Source: Tribonema minus
Taxonomy: Eukaryota; Sar; Xanthophyceae; Tribonematales; Tribonemataceae
Assembly: GCA_017506865.1 (NCBI GenBank)
Contig: JAFCMP010000127.1
Coordinates: 1-64,000, forward strand
Direction: 5' to 3'
Length of the DNA stretch: 64,000 nucleotides
Below, piece after piece: positions 26,052-39,500 of the stretch (positions are counted from its first letter, which is position 1; every line of letters begins with the position of its first letter). The notes beneath the pieces were generated by a model that was given only the letters and a program-made list of their open reading frames with translations, was not told the origin of the DNA and searched no databases. Position numbers and translations under genes: made by a program.

Positions 26052-27877
26052 ATGAAGACATCGGGGCTGTGCGCGCTGCCGGTGGCCTGCTGCTGCACTA
26101 TGGGGGTATCAGGCTTCGCAATGCGGCATCCGCATATGCAGCAGCCCGCGCAACAGGTGACGCGTCGTGGTGTATTTCAGTCTGCAGGATCGGTGCTTGC
26201 CAGCGCAGCCGTCCTAGCGGCACCGCAGCTGGTGCTCGCGGACGACAGACCGAGCATATTACGGCAAGAGATCTGCGAGGTGGGAGTGGGGGATGGCTGC
26301 GCGCAGGCGGCGGAGGGCAGTGACCTGATCCGGAAACTGCAGCAGCGCAGCGCTGAGAGGTGAGTCGTCATGCCAACACGCGGTACATGCATCAAAAAAG
26401 GGGCTGGACATCATCGCACAGTGTGCTCACGTAATGACCCATGTGTGGATACTGTTTCTTGTCTGCATGGCTCGCATCTTCAGTTATTCGAGTTGGTCAT
26501 GGTGTTGAACGCAGCTTCATTGCGATTCCCCATGTTGTCATGAACATGCTGAGCATACACCACCCACTGCTGTGGCAGCTTCCAACCTCTTTCTTAGGTT
26601 GTAATGGCCATGATGAGGATGATACACCACCCACTGCCATGGCACTGCTGCGCACAGACCTCGTCCATAGTTATGATGATGTGTTGATCATTCTTTGTGG
26701 GGGGCTGCCATTGGCAAGTCACCGAGTGCACGTGTGCAACTCTGGTACTGCAGCTGTATCTACATGCACGCAAGTATTGGCAGCCACAGACTCCGCAGCG
26801 TCACGCTTGCACGCGCATCACCACCTGCCTACCCTGAGTTCAGAGCATGACAAAGCTAATGGTGCTGCAACGAACACTTTTTACGTGCAGGCGCGCCGAG
26901 AGGGAGCAGCAGATGCTGGAGACGTACAACGAGCACAACTTCGCAGGTAGGGCATCGCATCTTCCTCCAATCCCGCATGCCTCACCGCGCTCAGCAGTGA
27001 ATCCGCGCATGCTGCTCGTGACGCGCGCTGTCGCGTGGTGCACAATATAGAGCATGTGCAAGTACACACGGCTAACCATCCTTGTCACTTAGAGCTCAAC
27101 GATCTTTTTGATTCGTTTTTCATACATTGTTGCTGGTGCGTTCCTGAAGTCACTTTGCACGGGATGCACAGCTAGCTGCGTGTTCCCGAGGAACGCGTAG
27201 AGCGCTGTGGCTGCTGAGCGCTGTTCCCTGTTGCCACTGTGCGTGCTCACTGCTCGGCACCTGCCTGCAACCGTTGGTGTGTACCCAGTGAGAGGCGCAG
27301 ATGCCAGAGCTGGTGTCAGTGACCCTGTGTTTGAGCGCTCGCACAGGTGGTACAACGCTGCAACACTGGCAAGGCACCATCGCTGGCACGCTTTATCCAT
27401 GCACTTGTGTGCTCTGCTGTTGGGTATCAATCAGAGGAGGGGAAATGAATCATCAGTGCACCAATACCTTCGGCAGTGTTCACGTTCAATGTGCGTCACT
27501 GCTTCAGACCCTGACCCCAACCCTGAGGCTCTCACAACAGCGGACTCTTGAGTGTGCTCATGGTATGTATGTGGGCTTCGCGCGTGCTGCTGAAGCTTTG
27601 GGGGGCATTCATTGCTGCGGGATCAACAGTTGACGACCCACGCACGCACAGTGCAGTTGTCAAGTACTAGTTCTTACCTGGACCGCATGCAGCGCACTCA
27701 CTCCGTGCCTAACTGCGTGTGCACTTCGAACCGTACCTGCGCGTCGCAGACTACTTCAAGACCCTCAACAAGCGCATGGTGCGCAAGGGCCCAAACCAGT
27801 ACGTGCTCATGAGCGAGACGGAGTACGCCGCGGCGGAGAAGGCGGGGCTCGTGTACGACAACAAGTACATCAAGTGA
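26052..27877 (+). CDS. Probable thylakoid-lumen protein of unknown function, three exons, 163 residues
   Basis: Inferred exons are 26052-26359, 26891-26946 and 27750-27877, with matching phases (2 and 1) and GT-AG introns. The N-terminus is tripartite. A hydrophobic signal peptide ends near VSGFAM (an ASAFAP-like motif). A short transit segment follows. Then a twin-arginine TRRGVFQSAGSVLASAAVLA leads to a likely cut after VLA, before DDRPS, as in Tat-dependent lumen proteins. The mature part, about 100 residues, is charged and helical. It has two Cys near its start (EICEVGVGDGCA), a RRREREQQMLETYNEHNF helix and a C-terminal KRMVRKGPNQYVLMSETEY segment. I do not recognise a named family; an accessory photosystem or lumen protein of complex-plastid algae is the best guess. 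It is head-to-head with the plastid ATPase gene. Confidence 0.85.
27089..27123 (+). repeat. Dispersed ~33-bp motif, copy 2
   Basis: TAGAGCTCAACGATCTTTTT followed by GATTCG and a T run, in intron 2 of the lumen-protein gene. It shares its core and its preceding TTGTCAC with copy 1. Confidence 0.6.
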
Positions 27878-29482
27878 ACTTCGGTTGGGTCTGTGGTGTT
27901 GTCAAACTTCACCTTTGAAGTTTTACTTCTGGCGGCACACACAGGCTGCCTCTCCCCAGCCGCCGCCGTGATGTGATGGCAAGGGCTTACAGTTTACTCG
28001 ACTCAAATACTTTGGTAGTGAACCTGGGCGTGCCCTCTCTGGGCGAGTGCCACCAGTGGTCAGCGCATTGCGGTGCGGCATCCGTGGAGCAGTGACACGC
28101 GGCGCCCAGGCGCGGCAGCGACAGCAGTTCGGCTTGTCAATGAGCTGCACCGCTGCAGCAGCTTTGGCAAGGTCACAGCAGCTGCAGCCGGCAGTGCCTT
28201 AATGCTCTTAACATCACACGTGGCTCACACAGAAGCCGCGGCGCCAGCAAAGTAGCGTGGCGCTCTGCTTTAAGTTACAGGCAGGCCATGACAGATAGGT
28301 ATACTATAGTATTTAATGTATGCCAACAATTTTGGAAAGTGGCCTCACGTGTCAGCACCAGTCAATGACATGCGCCTGCGCGTGCAGCATCATGGGTCAA
28401 TATGATCATGACAGTGTGCAGAGTAGAAGCATCTTGTGCGAGCATGGCGTTCGTGTTCCTGCAGCTTTGTGACGCACCTAGGTGGCAGTGTGCAATCATT
28501 GTGATTCACAGGATGATGGCGTTCAAGTTGGTCACACCCAAATCATCACAATTGAAGCCCATTTGCAGAGTTCACAGTGCACACTTCAAGTTTGTGACTT
28601 GTCAATTTTTGAGTTCGGCAGATTCTGGACTTCAAGCAAGTTTGAAGTGACTCATCGGATGACTCCTGATGCAGCGGTGTATTGCAGTACTGCATGCTTA
28701 GCCTTTGATTTAGGCTCAGCCAGCCTGAGGCTAATGAAAGTTTTTTCCAAAGTTTTAAAGGTTTGAACCGCTGACAAGAGAAGTTTGAATCGCCGACAAG
28801 ACATGGCGAGCCATGACGGTGACCGTCACGGTTATAATGCTGTAACTGTTGCACTAGCAGGAGAGGGGAGAACAACACACAGGACGCTCAGCTGAGCGCC
28901 CCGGGCCAGATGGCAACTTGAAGTGGAACTTAAAGTTTCCAGCAGTTGACCTTCATTGTATGAAATCATGATTGTCATCAGTGTGACATTTAAATTTTAA
29001 AAAAAATCTATAGGCTAAGCAACAACCATTACCGAAGGACACGCGACAACTTGAACCCCAAAGTTTTCCGGAGTCCGCGCCGCCTCCGACGGCATCACGG
29101 GTGGCACTGAGTCTCTGAAATTGATCATCAGCTGGCCCACGTGACCGGGTATTCAGAATCAGATTATGTGCTACATGATGGTGCTGTCCGGCTGTCGTGC
29201 CACCGGTGGAGTCAACAATGGGCCTACTGGTGGTCGGATGGGCGTGGGGCCTTCAAGTTGATGTTGGAAGTACCGGTGGTGCAGCAGCTGCCAACATGGT
29301 GCCGGTGGCAGCATCACTGCCCGGCACAGCAGTACTGCACAGCAGGGGTCCCGGAGAGCAAAGGACATCATGATCAGATGTCGCAGTGAGAGATTGTCAA
29401 TGAGTCACCTGTGTAGTAAACAGTGACGTGGCACTGACAGGTTCGTTATGCAACAGAAAAAAAATTTCAATTGAAAAAATTT

Positions 29483-29612
29483 CAACTTCAATTTTGACTT
29501 GTGACTGTAAGGCGCGTGACACTGTGTGGACAGGCCGCAATCGCAAAGAAAATTAACTTCAATTTTAATTTGTGACTGTAAGACGCGTGACACTGTGTGG
29601 ACAGGCCGCACA
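29483..29612. repeat. Direct repeat of about 74-bp period
   Basis: Two copies starting AACTTCAATTTT at about 29483 and 29557, each containing TGTGACTGTAAG and CGTGACACTGTGTGGACAGG. This is non-coding and AT-rich at the edges. Confidence 0.7.
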
Positions 29613-30362
29613 GTAACTGTGTCACCATCATGGTCATAGTCATGCTCACACTCACTCACACTCAGGCTCACTAACAGGCTGTGAAACCTCGCGGCGCTGT
29701 GACTGTCACACAGACGGTCGCAGACAGCAACGGTCAGTTGGACAGTTGGACTTAAAACCATTTGCAAATTGATCAACAAGAACTTGAGGCTGAGCTTGAG
29801 GCCCTGGGTAACTACTAGTAACTTGAAGTCTTGAAGTATAGACAGTGACTGTCTCTTACTAATAGACTATATATTGACATTATGAACACTGGGCCAGGGC
29901 CTGCCAACTCTACATAATCAATCAGGCTGCTGCGTATTCCTGTTACTAATAGCAAGTTGAACCTGTGTCAGTCTTTAAGTTACTAGACTTACTAGTAGTC
30001 TACATAATAGTACTACATGGTAACTTTAAGTTACTACCACTAGACTAACTTAGTAGGCTGCAACAGTCACAACGGCGACCGTTGAACATGCCAGTGTTCT
30101 CAATGCTTAACCTACTAGCTATGAGGTGCAGGCACCTGCTGCAGTCTGAGCCGGTCACTGAGTGCTGAAGTTGGTTAGAAATTTAATTCAGAATCTGTGA
30201 TGACTGAGTCATGGTCCAGGAGAACTGTCAGTGAGCACTTTTCATTTAGAACTAAATTTTTCAGCTGAGCTTAAGTTCTGCATTTAATGTAATGTATTAC
30301 TTTAAATTTTAAATTTGCAGACTCAGCGTTTTTAGATGAAATTCTTTCAACACTTACTCAAT

Positions 30363-30387
30363 GAATACTATTCTTAGAATAGTATTC
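30363..30387. repeat. Perfect 12-bp palindrome
   Basis: GAATACTATTCT and its exact reverse complement, separated by one base, in an AT-rich intergenic region. It could form a cruciform or be the remnant of a mobile-element end. Confidence 0.7.
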
Positions 30388-33300
30388 AGACTACTAGTAG
30401 TAAGTACTACCTAATGCGCTGCTACTGCCTTGAACCTGGGCGCTGAGGGCGCAAAGGAATTGGTGCACAGCATGATGCTGTGCAAGACCAAAATCAACTA
30501 TTTACATAGCAACCCACAGCATTTTGCACTTTGCCTTAGACGCTCTCACCTGGACTTCAAGTCTGGAAAGCGCTTCCTCCCCCCATGGCTCAATCAGATC
30601 TGCAACAATCCTCGCTGTTCCACCGCTCCTTGCGCTGCTGCAAAGCTTGTCCGTTTACGCCCCTGTTGTGTGAAGATGCTTATCCCCGCTCCTGCTGCAA
30701 GCCGGTGACTCGCCTCTCTGGCTCCCCGGGTGACTTCAACTAGTGACGTGCCTGGTGATAATCACGGCAAAACTGCGTGGTGAGTGACAGCATGATCACA
30801 CGACGCCACTCCCATACACATGCACAAAACGAGCAGCTGACGCCATTTGCTGCGACTGATCAACTCTGGAGAGCAGCCATGATTGATGCGCGTACAGGGA
30901 TACTTTCAAGGCGATAGTACTGGGTACTTGAACACCTGTACTGCACTGTGCTGAAACTGTACTGTGCTGTACTGTACTGTACTGTACTGTGCGAGAGCAT
31001 GTGTGGAATGCCCCTTCAAAGAGGTGCACAGCATTTTTCGTAGCAGCGCATTGGCTGTGCACACCTAGTAGCAGCGCATTGGCAGCACCTTCAACATGCA
31101 TCGCGCTGCGTAAGCTGATCCACTAGGGATGAGTATCACTGCAAATGACAGATTGACACGTGGCAAAAAAAACATGCGCAACAACTGCTGTGATTTCAGA
31201 GCATACTTTAAAGCGTACTTTGTTCGGCTATGCTTTCTGCGCCACATTGGGACATTGTACAACGAGTGCATGAGACTACCTTGGACAGTGGAAACAGAGG
31301 CTGATACATGCCAGTCTTGAACTGCTTGACGACACCGACGCTGAAACCCAGCAGTGAAACGAAGGGCTGCAATCAACCAGCCATTGGAACTAGTTTTACG
31401 ATCAATATCAGTAGAGATGCTCGATACTTCTGTTGAAGTATTTGATGTAAGCACAATTTACCATAGTAGACTGACGAGCTACTAACTGCGCGAAGCCAAT
31501 ATGTATTGAGCATGCAGACAAACGAGATGGTCTCACCTCGCAGCAAACACAAGATATTACGATGCGGTCAACGTGTCTCTCTTGTACAGAACGAACAACA
31601 TGATGACAACTACGTGTGTTGTTGCTGAAGGTATGCCATCACGTCAGAAACCTGAGTTGTCAGGGCGCAGTACGCGACGTGCACATTCACACCCATTATC
31701 AATGATGACTGCAAAACGTCAGTGTAGCATTTGTCTTCAGTGCTGCTGAGTGGCACACTCACGACTCATGTTGAAGACATCACTTTACAACGCAACACGT
31801 GTTTCCAAAATGGTAGCTCGCATATGAACTGGCTTCTGCAGGGCTAAACGTGCTCAAGTAATACAAGAAAGCACCCACTCCTGAAGATATGGGGGGCGAG
31901 CGACCCGGAAACGGACAGCCTCTTCTGTAAGTTGCGCTTAAAGCAAGTCACAGAGACCATCACCTCAACATGTGCTTTTAGAAATCTGAAACACCTCCAT
32001 GTTTTCTGTTGCATTGAGATCATGTTATGCCCATGCTGCGGGATTACATCTGCATTGCCATTAAGCCGTCCTGCCACACTTAGCGCATCAACACCACCAC
32101 GCTCTGGCGATCAGGTGTTTCCTAACCTAAGTAGATGATAACATTATATCAGGGTTAGCGCCTCAGGAAGTGAAGTCACGCATAACGGCTTTGAAGTAGA
32201 CGATAGCGAAACAAAAATTTTGTGACATCTCGAGAGCTCTGCAGGCCGCGGAGCGCGGCCGCAGGCTTGAAACCGCAATGCGATACATGCCAAGTGCCAA
32301 ACGCTGCATGCGGTCAGCGCCGCTGTGCAGCAACACCTCGCGAGCTGGAGAGCCAGCGCCAGAATCAGCTCGCAGCTTCCTGGTGTTGCCCGATGCAACG
32401 AGCAACTAAACTTGGGCAACTAAACCCCTGCACGCTGATTGGTAAACGGTCGTGCCGAGCTGCTTTGAGGAACAATGCGCCAGCGCTGATTGGCGGCGGT
32501 GTGCAACATTCCGCAAAAGTCAGTATTCGTGTTCGCAACAATCAGCAAGCGTGGCATCACTTTGTGCATCAGTAGTGTGGAGGCTTGCGCGCGCCATGAC
32601 GTAAGAAGGCTCGCGCCCTGAAGGGTCCCTCGCCTATAATTGAAGTATACCATACTTCTATGCACCACTGAAGCCGCATGACATACTTCAAGAACTGGCA
32701 CATTAGCAGTGTCTACGGTGTGGCTGCAGTCAGCATAGCTTTTGATCAATTGATCTTTGTTCTGCGCAGCTTCTGCTGTTCACGGTACTGTATCTGCACG
32801 GTATTAATGTATAAACACGCTATTGCATGAACATGCTTGCCAACCTGGGACCTACCCTCATATTGCACTCTTCCACTGAAATTATACTTCACCTGAGCAG
32901 CTTTGAAGCTGAACCGCCAGCGCTCCCCCCGCAAGACTCAACGACACCCGCGATACCCTATCTCGCTCCCGCCTCTGGCACAATAGCAAGTCCATGCCTG
33001 ATCACAGCGCCGCCTTTCCTGCTGATCTGCATGTCTTCATGAGATCATCGACGCCTGTCGCAGCAGCATTCCGGCTCCTTCATGTCGCCATCAGCGCACT
33101 GCAAATCAACAGCAGCAGTGCTCATCGGTTGAGAAATCCTATGCAACAGATGTTGTGAGAATGGCTGGTAGCACACGCATCGCCTTGCATTGTACCCGCA
33201 CGGCGTTGTCACTGAGTGTAAGCGTACGCATGCGACGCACTGCAGAGCAGCAATGTGAGCACTGCTGTTGCGCAGCTGCAGCAGTGATCAGTGCAAGCAT

Positions 33301-35399
33301 GGCAGTCTACACGAGCGAGGGTTGTGGTCTCAGAGGAGCTGCAGTGATTCTGGCTGGGACATGCAGAGGTATGGCACAAGGGTAGGTAACGTGTGTTACC
33401 TGCATCACATGCAGGCCAACTGGCCACATCAGCCAATAAATGGAGCCTATAGCTATCCCTCTGCTTCACACAAGCCTCAAGGCAACACTCCAAGCTTGTG
33501 TGTGGTGCTCTGTGGTCAGTGAACCAACGCCGGCGCACGAGATCATGATGAGTGCATCAAATTTGAATGACTGGACTGCTTTCACCATCTTATGCCCAAA
33601 GACTGAGGCTGGCCTGATGAGGCGCCAACAGCAAGCCTCATGCAGCACAGACATGACGAGAAAGCTGAGCAGACTGCTGCGTTCGGTGGCGTTCGACGAT
33701 ATTATAGTCAACCCCAGGACGCTGCTCATTGAATAACATGAGTGCGCCCCCATGGCAACAAGGCAGCTGGCTGCTTCATGTCAGGGCACATCAATAGCGG
33801 CGCATGCTGTCAGGTCAAGCCTTCTCTGAGACAATTGCCCCGCCGCGGTACCGTCAGGAGCAACCAACATGGGAGACGGTCACCGACTCAGCCACCGCAG
33901 CGGAGAACCACTGAAGGCGTTCACACACTCGGCAGTTGCAGTCTGAGGCTTAATGGCTTACCGTCGCAGAGCTCCAGCACAACGAGAACTGCAAGGTCGT
34001 GGGTCATGGAAACACCTTCTCGACTTCCTACGATGCCAAGCCCGCTCATGGCCGCCATGGCCTCCGTCTGCCTCCTAGGAACTGATGATCACAGAGATTT
34101 CCTGAGGCCGCCGATGGGGGATGAGCTCGACGGGGGCTGAGACAAATAACAGGAGGGCCTCAGGGCCATGGCGACAGATGAATGCTTTGCACATGCTCTT
34201 CGAGATCTCTTTGATGGCTAATCACAGTAGTGTGACCTGAGAATGCTATTTTGAGTCGAAACGTGTGTCCCAGGCCTCGCCGCGTCCTCGTTGCACAGAG
34301 GAAGAGTACATACTACATGGCCCCGCGATGCGGCCGTTGGTATTAACTCGAGCCTCGCACAACATCAGCATGCACGCCAGCTGCTGCGTGGCCTGCAGAA
34401 CCGCTGAATGCCTTGCAAACTTGCCGCAGCACATGCACACAATACCTTAAACCGCGTCACGCCTGTAACAACATGAACATGCGTGCATTGCGCAACAACC
34501 TGCAAATTAGCAATGTTCGAAGACGCTGGCAAGCAGACTGCTTGCAGCGCAGGCCGCACGGGCGGCGCTTCCAGCTTGTGCACAGCAACAGCGTCATGCC
34601 ACACGTTCAAGACTGGCGTGTGGGCGCGTCGCCGTGTGTCCCCAAGAAATGAAGTAGATGCCGGGGGCAGCCCGGGTACCAGTAGATTTAGTGCAACAGC
34701 TCATACCACGTTGCACGCAACGCACTACCACAGAGCTGTGAGCTACCGTTTGAAAAGCAAAAGGATTTAGATCACTGCTGGGCCATCACAATCGTGGCGG
34801 CTGCGCGCAGGTGAGCACGCTGCTGTGATCACGCCAGCATCCGTTTCGAGCAGCAATTGCCAGCAACAGCCAAGGGCGTGGATACCGGCAGGCAGCAGTC
34901 GCTGTGGGCTCCCAAACGCCTTCAAATACCATTTGCGTGACTTCTGCTGCGTTCTCGTGGCCTGCTCTGCGCCATAAGCCAAGCGCCATGTCGAAGGCAT
35001 TTGGCAATTTCAGCGATGCAGGCAGTTGATGGTAGGGTATCGGCTAAACCTGGAGCCTGCCCAGAGGCCTGTAGGAGGGACTGAGTGGTCCAGCAGCATG
35101 TCCGTGCAGTGATTACGGACAGTGCTTAATCTAGGCTCATGGTAACCAAGTGGGGCCTGTGTGCTCTCACACATCCTGGCGCTGAAATCTTCGAAGTTTT
35201 GGGGGGTCAGAATGCAGGACAATTGGAGAGTACCAGCATGATTACGCCACAGCAATGATAGGAAAGCTGGTATTTTCTTCCTTTTCGTGAATTACGTGTA
35301 ATCTGCCTGCCTCTCACCACTTTTCTTGTCTGTTTGTAAGCACTTGCAGACTGGCAGTTGGGCAGCTCCTGCGTAAGTGTTGAAGTGATCAGGTGTGAG

Positions 35400-35618
35400 G
35401 TAGGGGTGCATGTGAGGCAACTGTCTATCTGGTTAAGAAAGTCTGACCAGATAGCGCGCAACCTTTTGTGGTACAGTTGGAAGAGCCCCTGTCTTAACAG
35501 TTGGAGGAGTCTGAGGGAAGTAGGGGTGCATGTGAGGCAACTGTCTATCTGGTTAAGAAAGTCTGACCAGATAGCGCGCAACCTTTTGTGGTACAGTTGG
35601 AAGAGCCCCTGTCTTAAC
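35400..35618. repeat. Exact tandem duplication, 120-bp period
   Basis: Bases 35401-35498 and 35521-35618 are identical, so the duplication is very recent. Each copy carries an inverted repeat CTATCTGGT/ACCAGATAG with a 12-base loop. It is non-coding as far as can be seen. Confidence 0.9.
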
Positions 35619-36561
35619 ACAGGACAGCTGCTGTAAACCAGGAGCTTCAGCAGCCACGGCGCACTCCCTCAGGGAGTGCGCTGAGGAACGCGGGCTGAGC
35701 TATGAAGAGATGGGCAGCGCGGCAGGTGAGCACGCTGGTGTGGCTTGTGTGTATACACATCCCCGGCCTGTTTGAACTTCCGAATCGCTGCAGCATGAAG
35801 GTACCATGGTCCACAATTGTGACAATAACGCCCGGCCGCGTATGATCATTGCGAGCCCTGAGACCGCACCACGCACTGTGGCACTAAACTGCGGCGACCT
35901 AGTAGGTGCACATCGCGCCGTGCAGCATATGAGATGCTACAGATCATCCTGCACAGGGTTGCTTTCCTGTCGGAGGTGAAGATCTCGAGCTAGCGCTACT
36001 AGTGACGCCAGGCCTGCGCGTTTTCTGCGGACCCGCCAGATGTCCGACAACAAACTGTAGTGATTACCATCAGTTTGCCCCTGGTGTTTGGCTCATGGCA
36101 TGAGCACTAGTCAGCTGGAGCAGCACTGGCTAGATCAGCACGCAGCCACCTACTCATGTCTCGCGCTCTTGCCGCGGGGCCTTCATTGACAATCAGTTGA
36201 TACAGGAGACATGCATGCTGGTGACCACAAATGGTGACGTGACGCTGACCATTGGCACATGCCCTTGGTCGATGATCATTGCGCAACGGCGCGCGCGAGC
36301 GCCACTATTGCTGCGGCGTGTTGAAATGCATGTGCTGCAACTAAGGTTAAGGCTCGTCACGTGTTCAGCTTCAAAATTTGTGCGCGTACACTGCCCGACA
36401 ATTTCGACGCGGAGGCGACTTAGCACGCACTCTAGTCTGTGCCGCCTCGGGGCCCGCTGGCTCCGGGAGTCCTGTGCGTACGACACCACCATTGCGCATA
36501 CCAAACTAACTCTTCATGCAGTGCATGCTCACATTCTCCTACTCTTGTCGACGCCCCATGC

Positions 36562-39500
36562 ATGACACAGGAGCGGGGTCGCGAGCAGGGAGCCGCTCGC
36601 GGCGCAGTCAAGGCCGCCAACACACGGGCTGTTAAGGAGCCCAAGAACCTCATCTGCAAGAGGTGCCGCGCCATGCTCCTTGAGGACAGCATTGCCTACG
36701 AGGCGGCGCTCGTGGACGTGGCAGCGCTCGACGGGCAGGGCCGCGCCGCCGTGGCCGCTGCCATGGCGGTGTACGAGGCCGCTTGCCATGACGCTCGCAC
36801 GGCTCAGAAGGTATTCATTGACAAGTTGTTGCTTTCGAATATCATCAAAGTATATCAGTCAGGGGACTTAACATCAACTACCTCAGGTGGCGCCAGTGTG
36901 GCTGCTTCCATGGCCATGTACATGTACACAAAGGCATGCCAAGAGGCACACACGCCGCAGAAACAGGTGAGACTGCCGTACTTTTTATTAATTCTCGCTC
37001 AGGGCGCGAAAAAGCCCAGATGATTGGCATCTAGCTGTAAAGAATCTACATGTCGTATGACAGTCTGAAAGTGTCGCAACGACAACCACTCAAACGCCGC
37101 CGCCGCCGCCCAATGGCATCTCGGGGTCCTCCCCTACGTCCTCCTCCATGTGCCCCCCCCCGTACGTATTGAGCATTTGATGAGCACTGCGGCAGCGGCT
37201 GTGCTTAGCGCAAGTGCATGTGCACGACACTACTGACACCACCCCCCCTTGATTTGGTCAGCGGAAGTATGGGACGAAGCTCATACTCATTGCACAAGTG
37301 CCACAGTGCTTGTCGTTCTTTCCATAGCGGCCACAGGCATCCGTGCCGATCCGTGCCGCGCGTACATGCCAATGGTCAGACACGCACGTACGTTCCAAAG
37401 GTAACTTTGGTAGGTCTAAACCCTAGGGTTGGGGTTGAAGAAAGGAATGCAGTTGGAAGTTCGTGTTCACTAACTTCAGACACAAACTTCAACACCCCAA
37501 CTTCACTTCATCTGCAGATACCGTATGTATCGACTCGAAGGCGGCTGCTTCCGGCTATGATCGACTAAAGATGATGCCACTGCAAGGATCGCAAATATCT
37601 TTTTTCAGCGCGGCGATGCGATGTGGGCTCATGCACGCAGAGAGCTGAGAGCTGGTCCCATCAGCGTAGGTGACCGGAAATGCTGTGTCGTCGCCTCAGA
37701 CGACAGTGCGCACATCTCTGGCACACTACACAGTACCGTGATGTTCAGGAAGAGTGCCAGTTATGGCACTCAGTGTGGCGCACCGCCAGCAACGCACAGC
37801 TAGCAGCTGTGAGATGTGGCACATGCCTTATTGGAGAAGTGCTGGAGATCGCGAGAACATCAGATATAACTCGCCACACGCGGCTGCCATCGCGCACGAG
37901 CTTTCTTTCGGCCGTATGCTTCTGACTTGGCGGGCCCGGCTTGGGGCTGCCGGGAGACACGTTTTACTTGTATGCTGGGCACCAGGTGACTGTACACGTG
38001 CTTGGAAAGTGAAGACTTGAGAGAAAATGCTGATTTGAATCGTCTTAACCAGTCAGGCCCGGCTGCCGCGCCTGCGCGTAGCTGTTGGTGTGCTGGCACT
38101 GTTGTCGAAAGTGCAAGCATTCTCCGCCTCTCTGCGTGCAGGAGTTTACATCAATGACACACAAAAACGGCGCAATGACGGGAATGATGGGCATGAACTT
38201 GATGGCCCAATGAGCATTTGTGCACTAGGTACTTGGAAAAAGTCAGTGGGTCATGTTCTTGCCATGGCTATCCTGGCTATGTCCTCGCAGCCCCTTCCAA
38301 TTCAGTTGCCGTTGCAGCGATGGATGCTGCCGTCGTTGTAAGATAAGATGAGAATATCACTTTGTCCGACAAGAGTGCCAGAGAAGAAGACAGCTGCAGC
38401 AAACCTGGCCGGCGAAGGGCGTTCTTTTTTTGAAAAAGCAACCCCATTGGTGAAGAAAAGTCTTTTTGTCCCGCATGGCAATTCGGCAAGTCGCTCTCAA
38501 TATAACACCTCTGATGTGCATCATCTCGCAGCTGCAGCTGCAGCGTGTATGCTGTCGCTGAGCGCTGACTAGCAGGTGCTTTTCAACAATCCCGTCCACG
38601 TACGCTATTCAATGCACCAGACGCTGTGCTCTCTGTGTATGCTGTCGCTGAGCGCTGACTAGCAGGTGCTTTTCAACAATCCCGTCCACGTACGCTATCC
38701 AATGCACCAGACGCTGTGCTCTCTGCGTCGCCAATGTCGCGTAACTTAAATTCCTGTCACTGACGCGCCCCACACACCTCCCTCCCTGTGCCAACAGGTG
38801 GAGGAGTGTGCCGCGGCAGCGGAGGCCGCCCTCGCCAGCGCGAAGGCGGCCAGGGAGGCCGTCGCCGTCGAGCTGGAGAGCGCGACGCAGCGACGCCTCA
38901 TTGCTCAGCAAGCGCTGCTGGCGCGCGTGCAGACCGCCGCAGAGGCCGTGGCGTCCGTCAAGCGCGAGTACGTCAGCTCACAAACTGCTGGAACGTTGCA
39001 CAGTAGTGTGTGCATTGGCGTGTGTGGTTGAAAGCAGCTGCCGTCATCGCTTCGGTGGACGTGCGGTGGTTGCCGCAGGGGTTGAGCACTGATATATCAG
39101 TCGGGGGGGGGGGGGGGGGGGCGAACTGCTCAACTGGCAGACTGTGCATGATGCAATATTGCTAACGCTGGTCAATAACGTACATGTGCTCTTCACAGTA
39201 GACCTTGCAGATCTGGCAGAGGCGTGCGTGACAGAAGGTGGCGCCTTGCTTGCTTACTGCCGGAAGCAGCACGCCTCCCCGTTCAGGGGGCTGTGCTTCT
39301 CAAAGCCGAGCGCGCCATGGACAACGCACCGAGACATTTGGTCCATCAGTGAATCGTTGCTTCATGTCTAATCCGAGAGGCATTTGCACGCTGGCAACCA
39401 AAACTTCAACCTCAACCTCACCGCATGCGCTTGCGACTCTCCGTCCATCGCGCGCCGCCGTCTGCAGAGCCGCCGCCGCCGGCGTCAAGCGCGACAAGCT

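Larger units (their letters stand above)
27878..36561. other. 8.7-kb stretch without a recognised gene
   Basis: No open frame here combines length, splice support and family resemblance. The middle part (29.4-30.4 kb) is markedly AT-rich compared with the rest and full of TAGTAGTAC and ACTACTAG motifs. A short frame at 30430 reads LGAEGAKELV, reminiscent of one leucine-rich repeat, but nothing follows. A short exon-like segment at about 33968-34084 (acceptor before it, stop at its end) is unassigned. Tandem repeats and a palindrome are listed separately. Confidence 0.5.

Noticed and set aside
30430-30708. Leucine-rich-repeat protein
   Set aside because: Only one LGAEGAKELV-like segment is present, with no neighbouring repeats in any frame.
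35358-35636. 92-codon open frame over the 120-bp tandem repeat
   Set aside because: The repeat length is a multiple of three, so the frame stays open by duplication. There is no sign of coding constraint.
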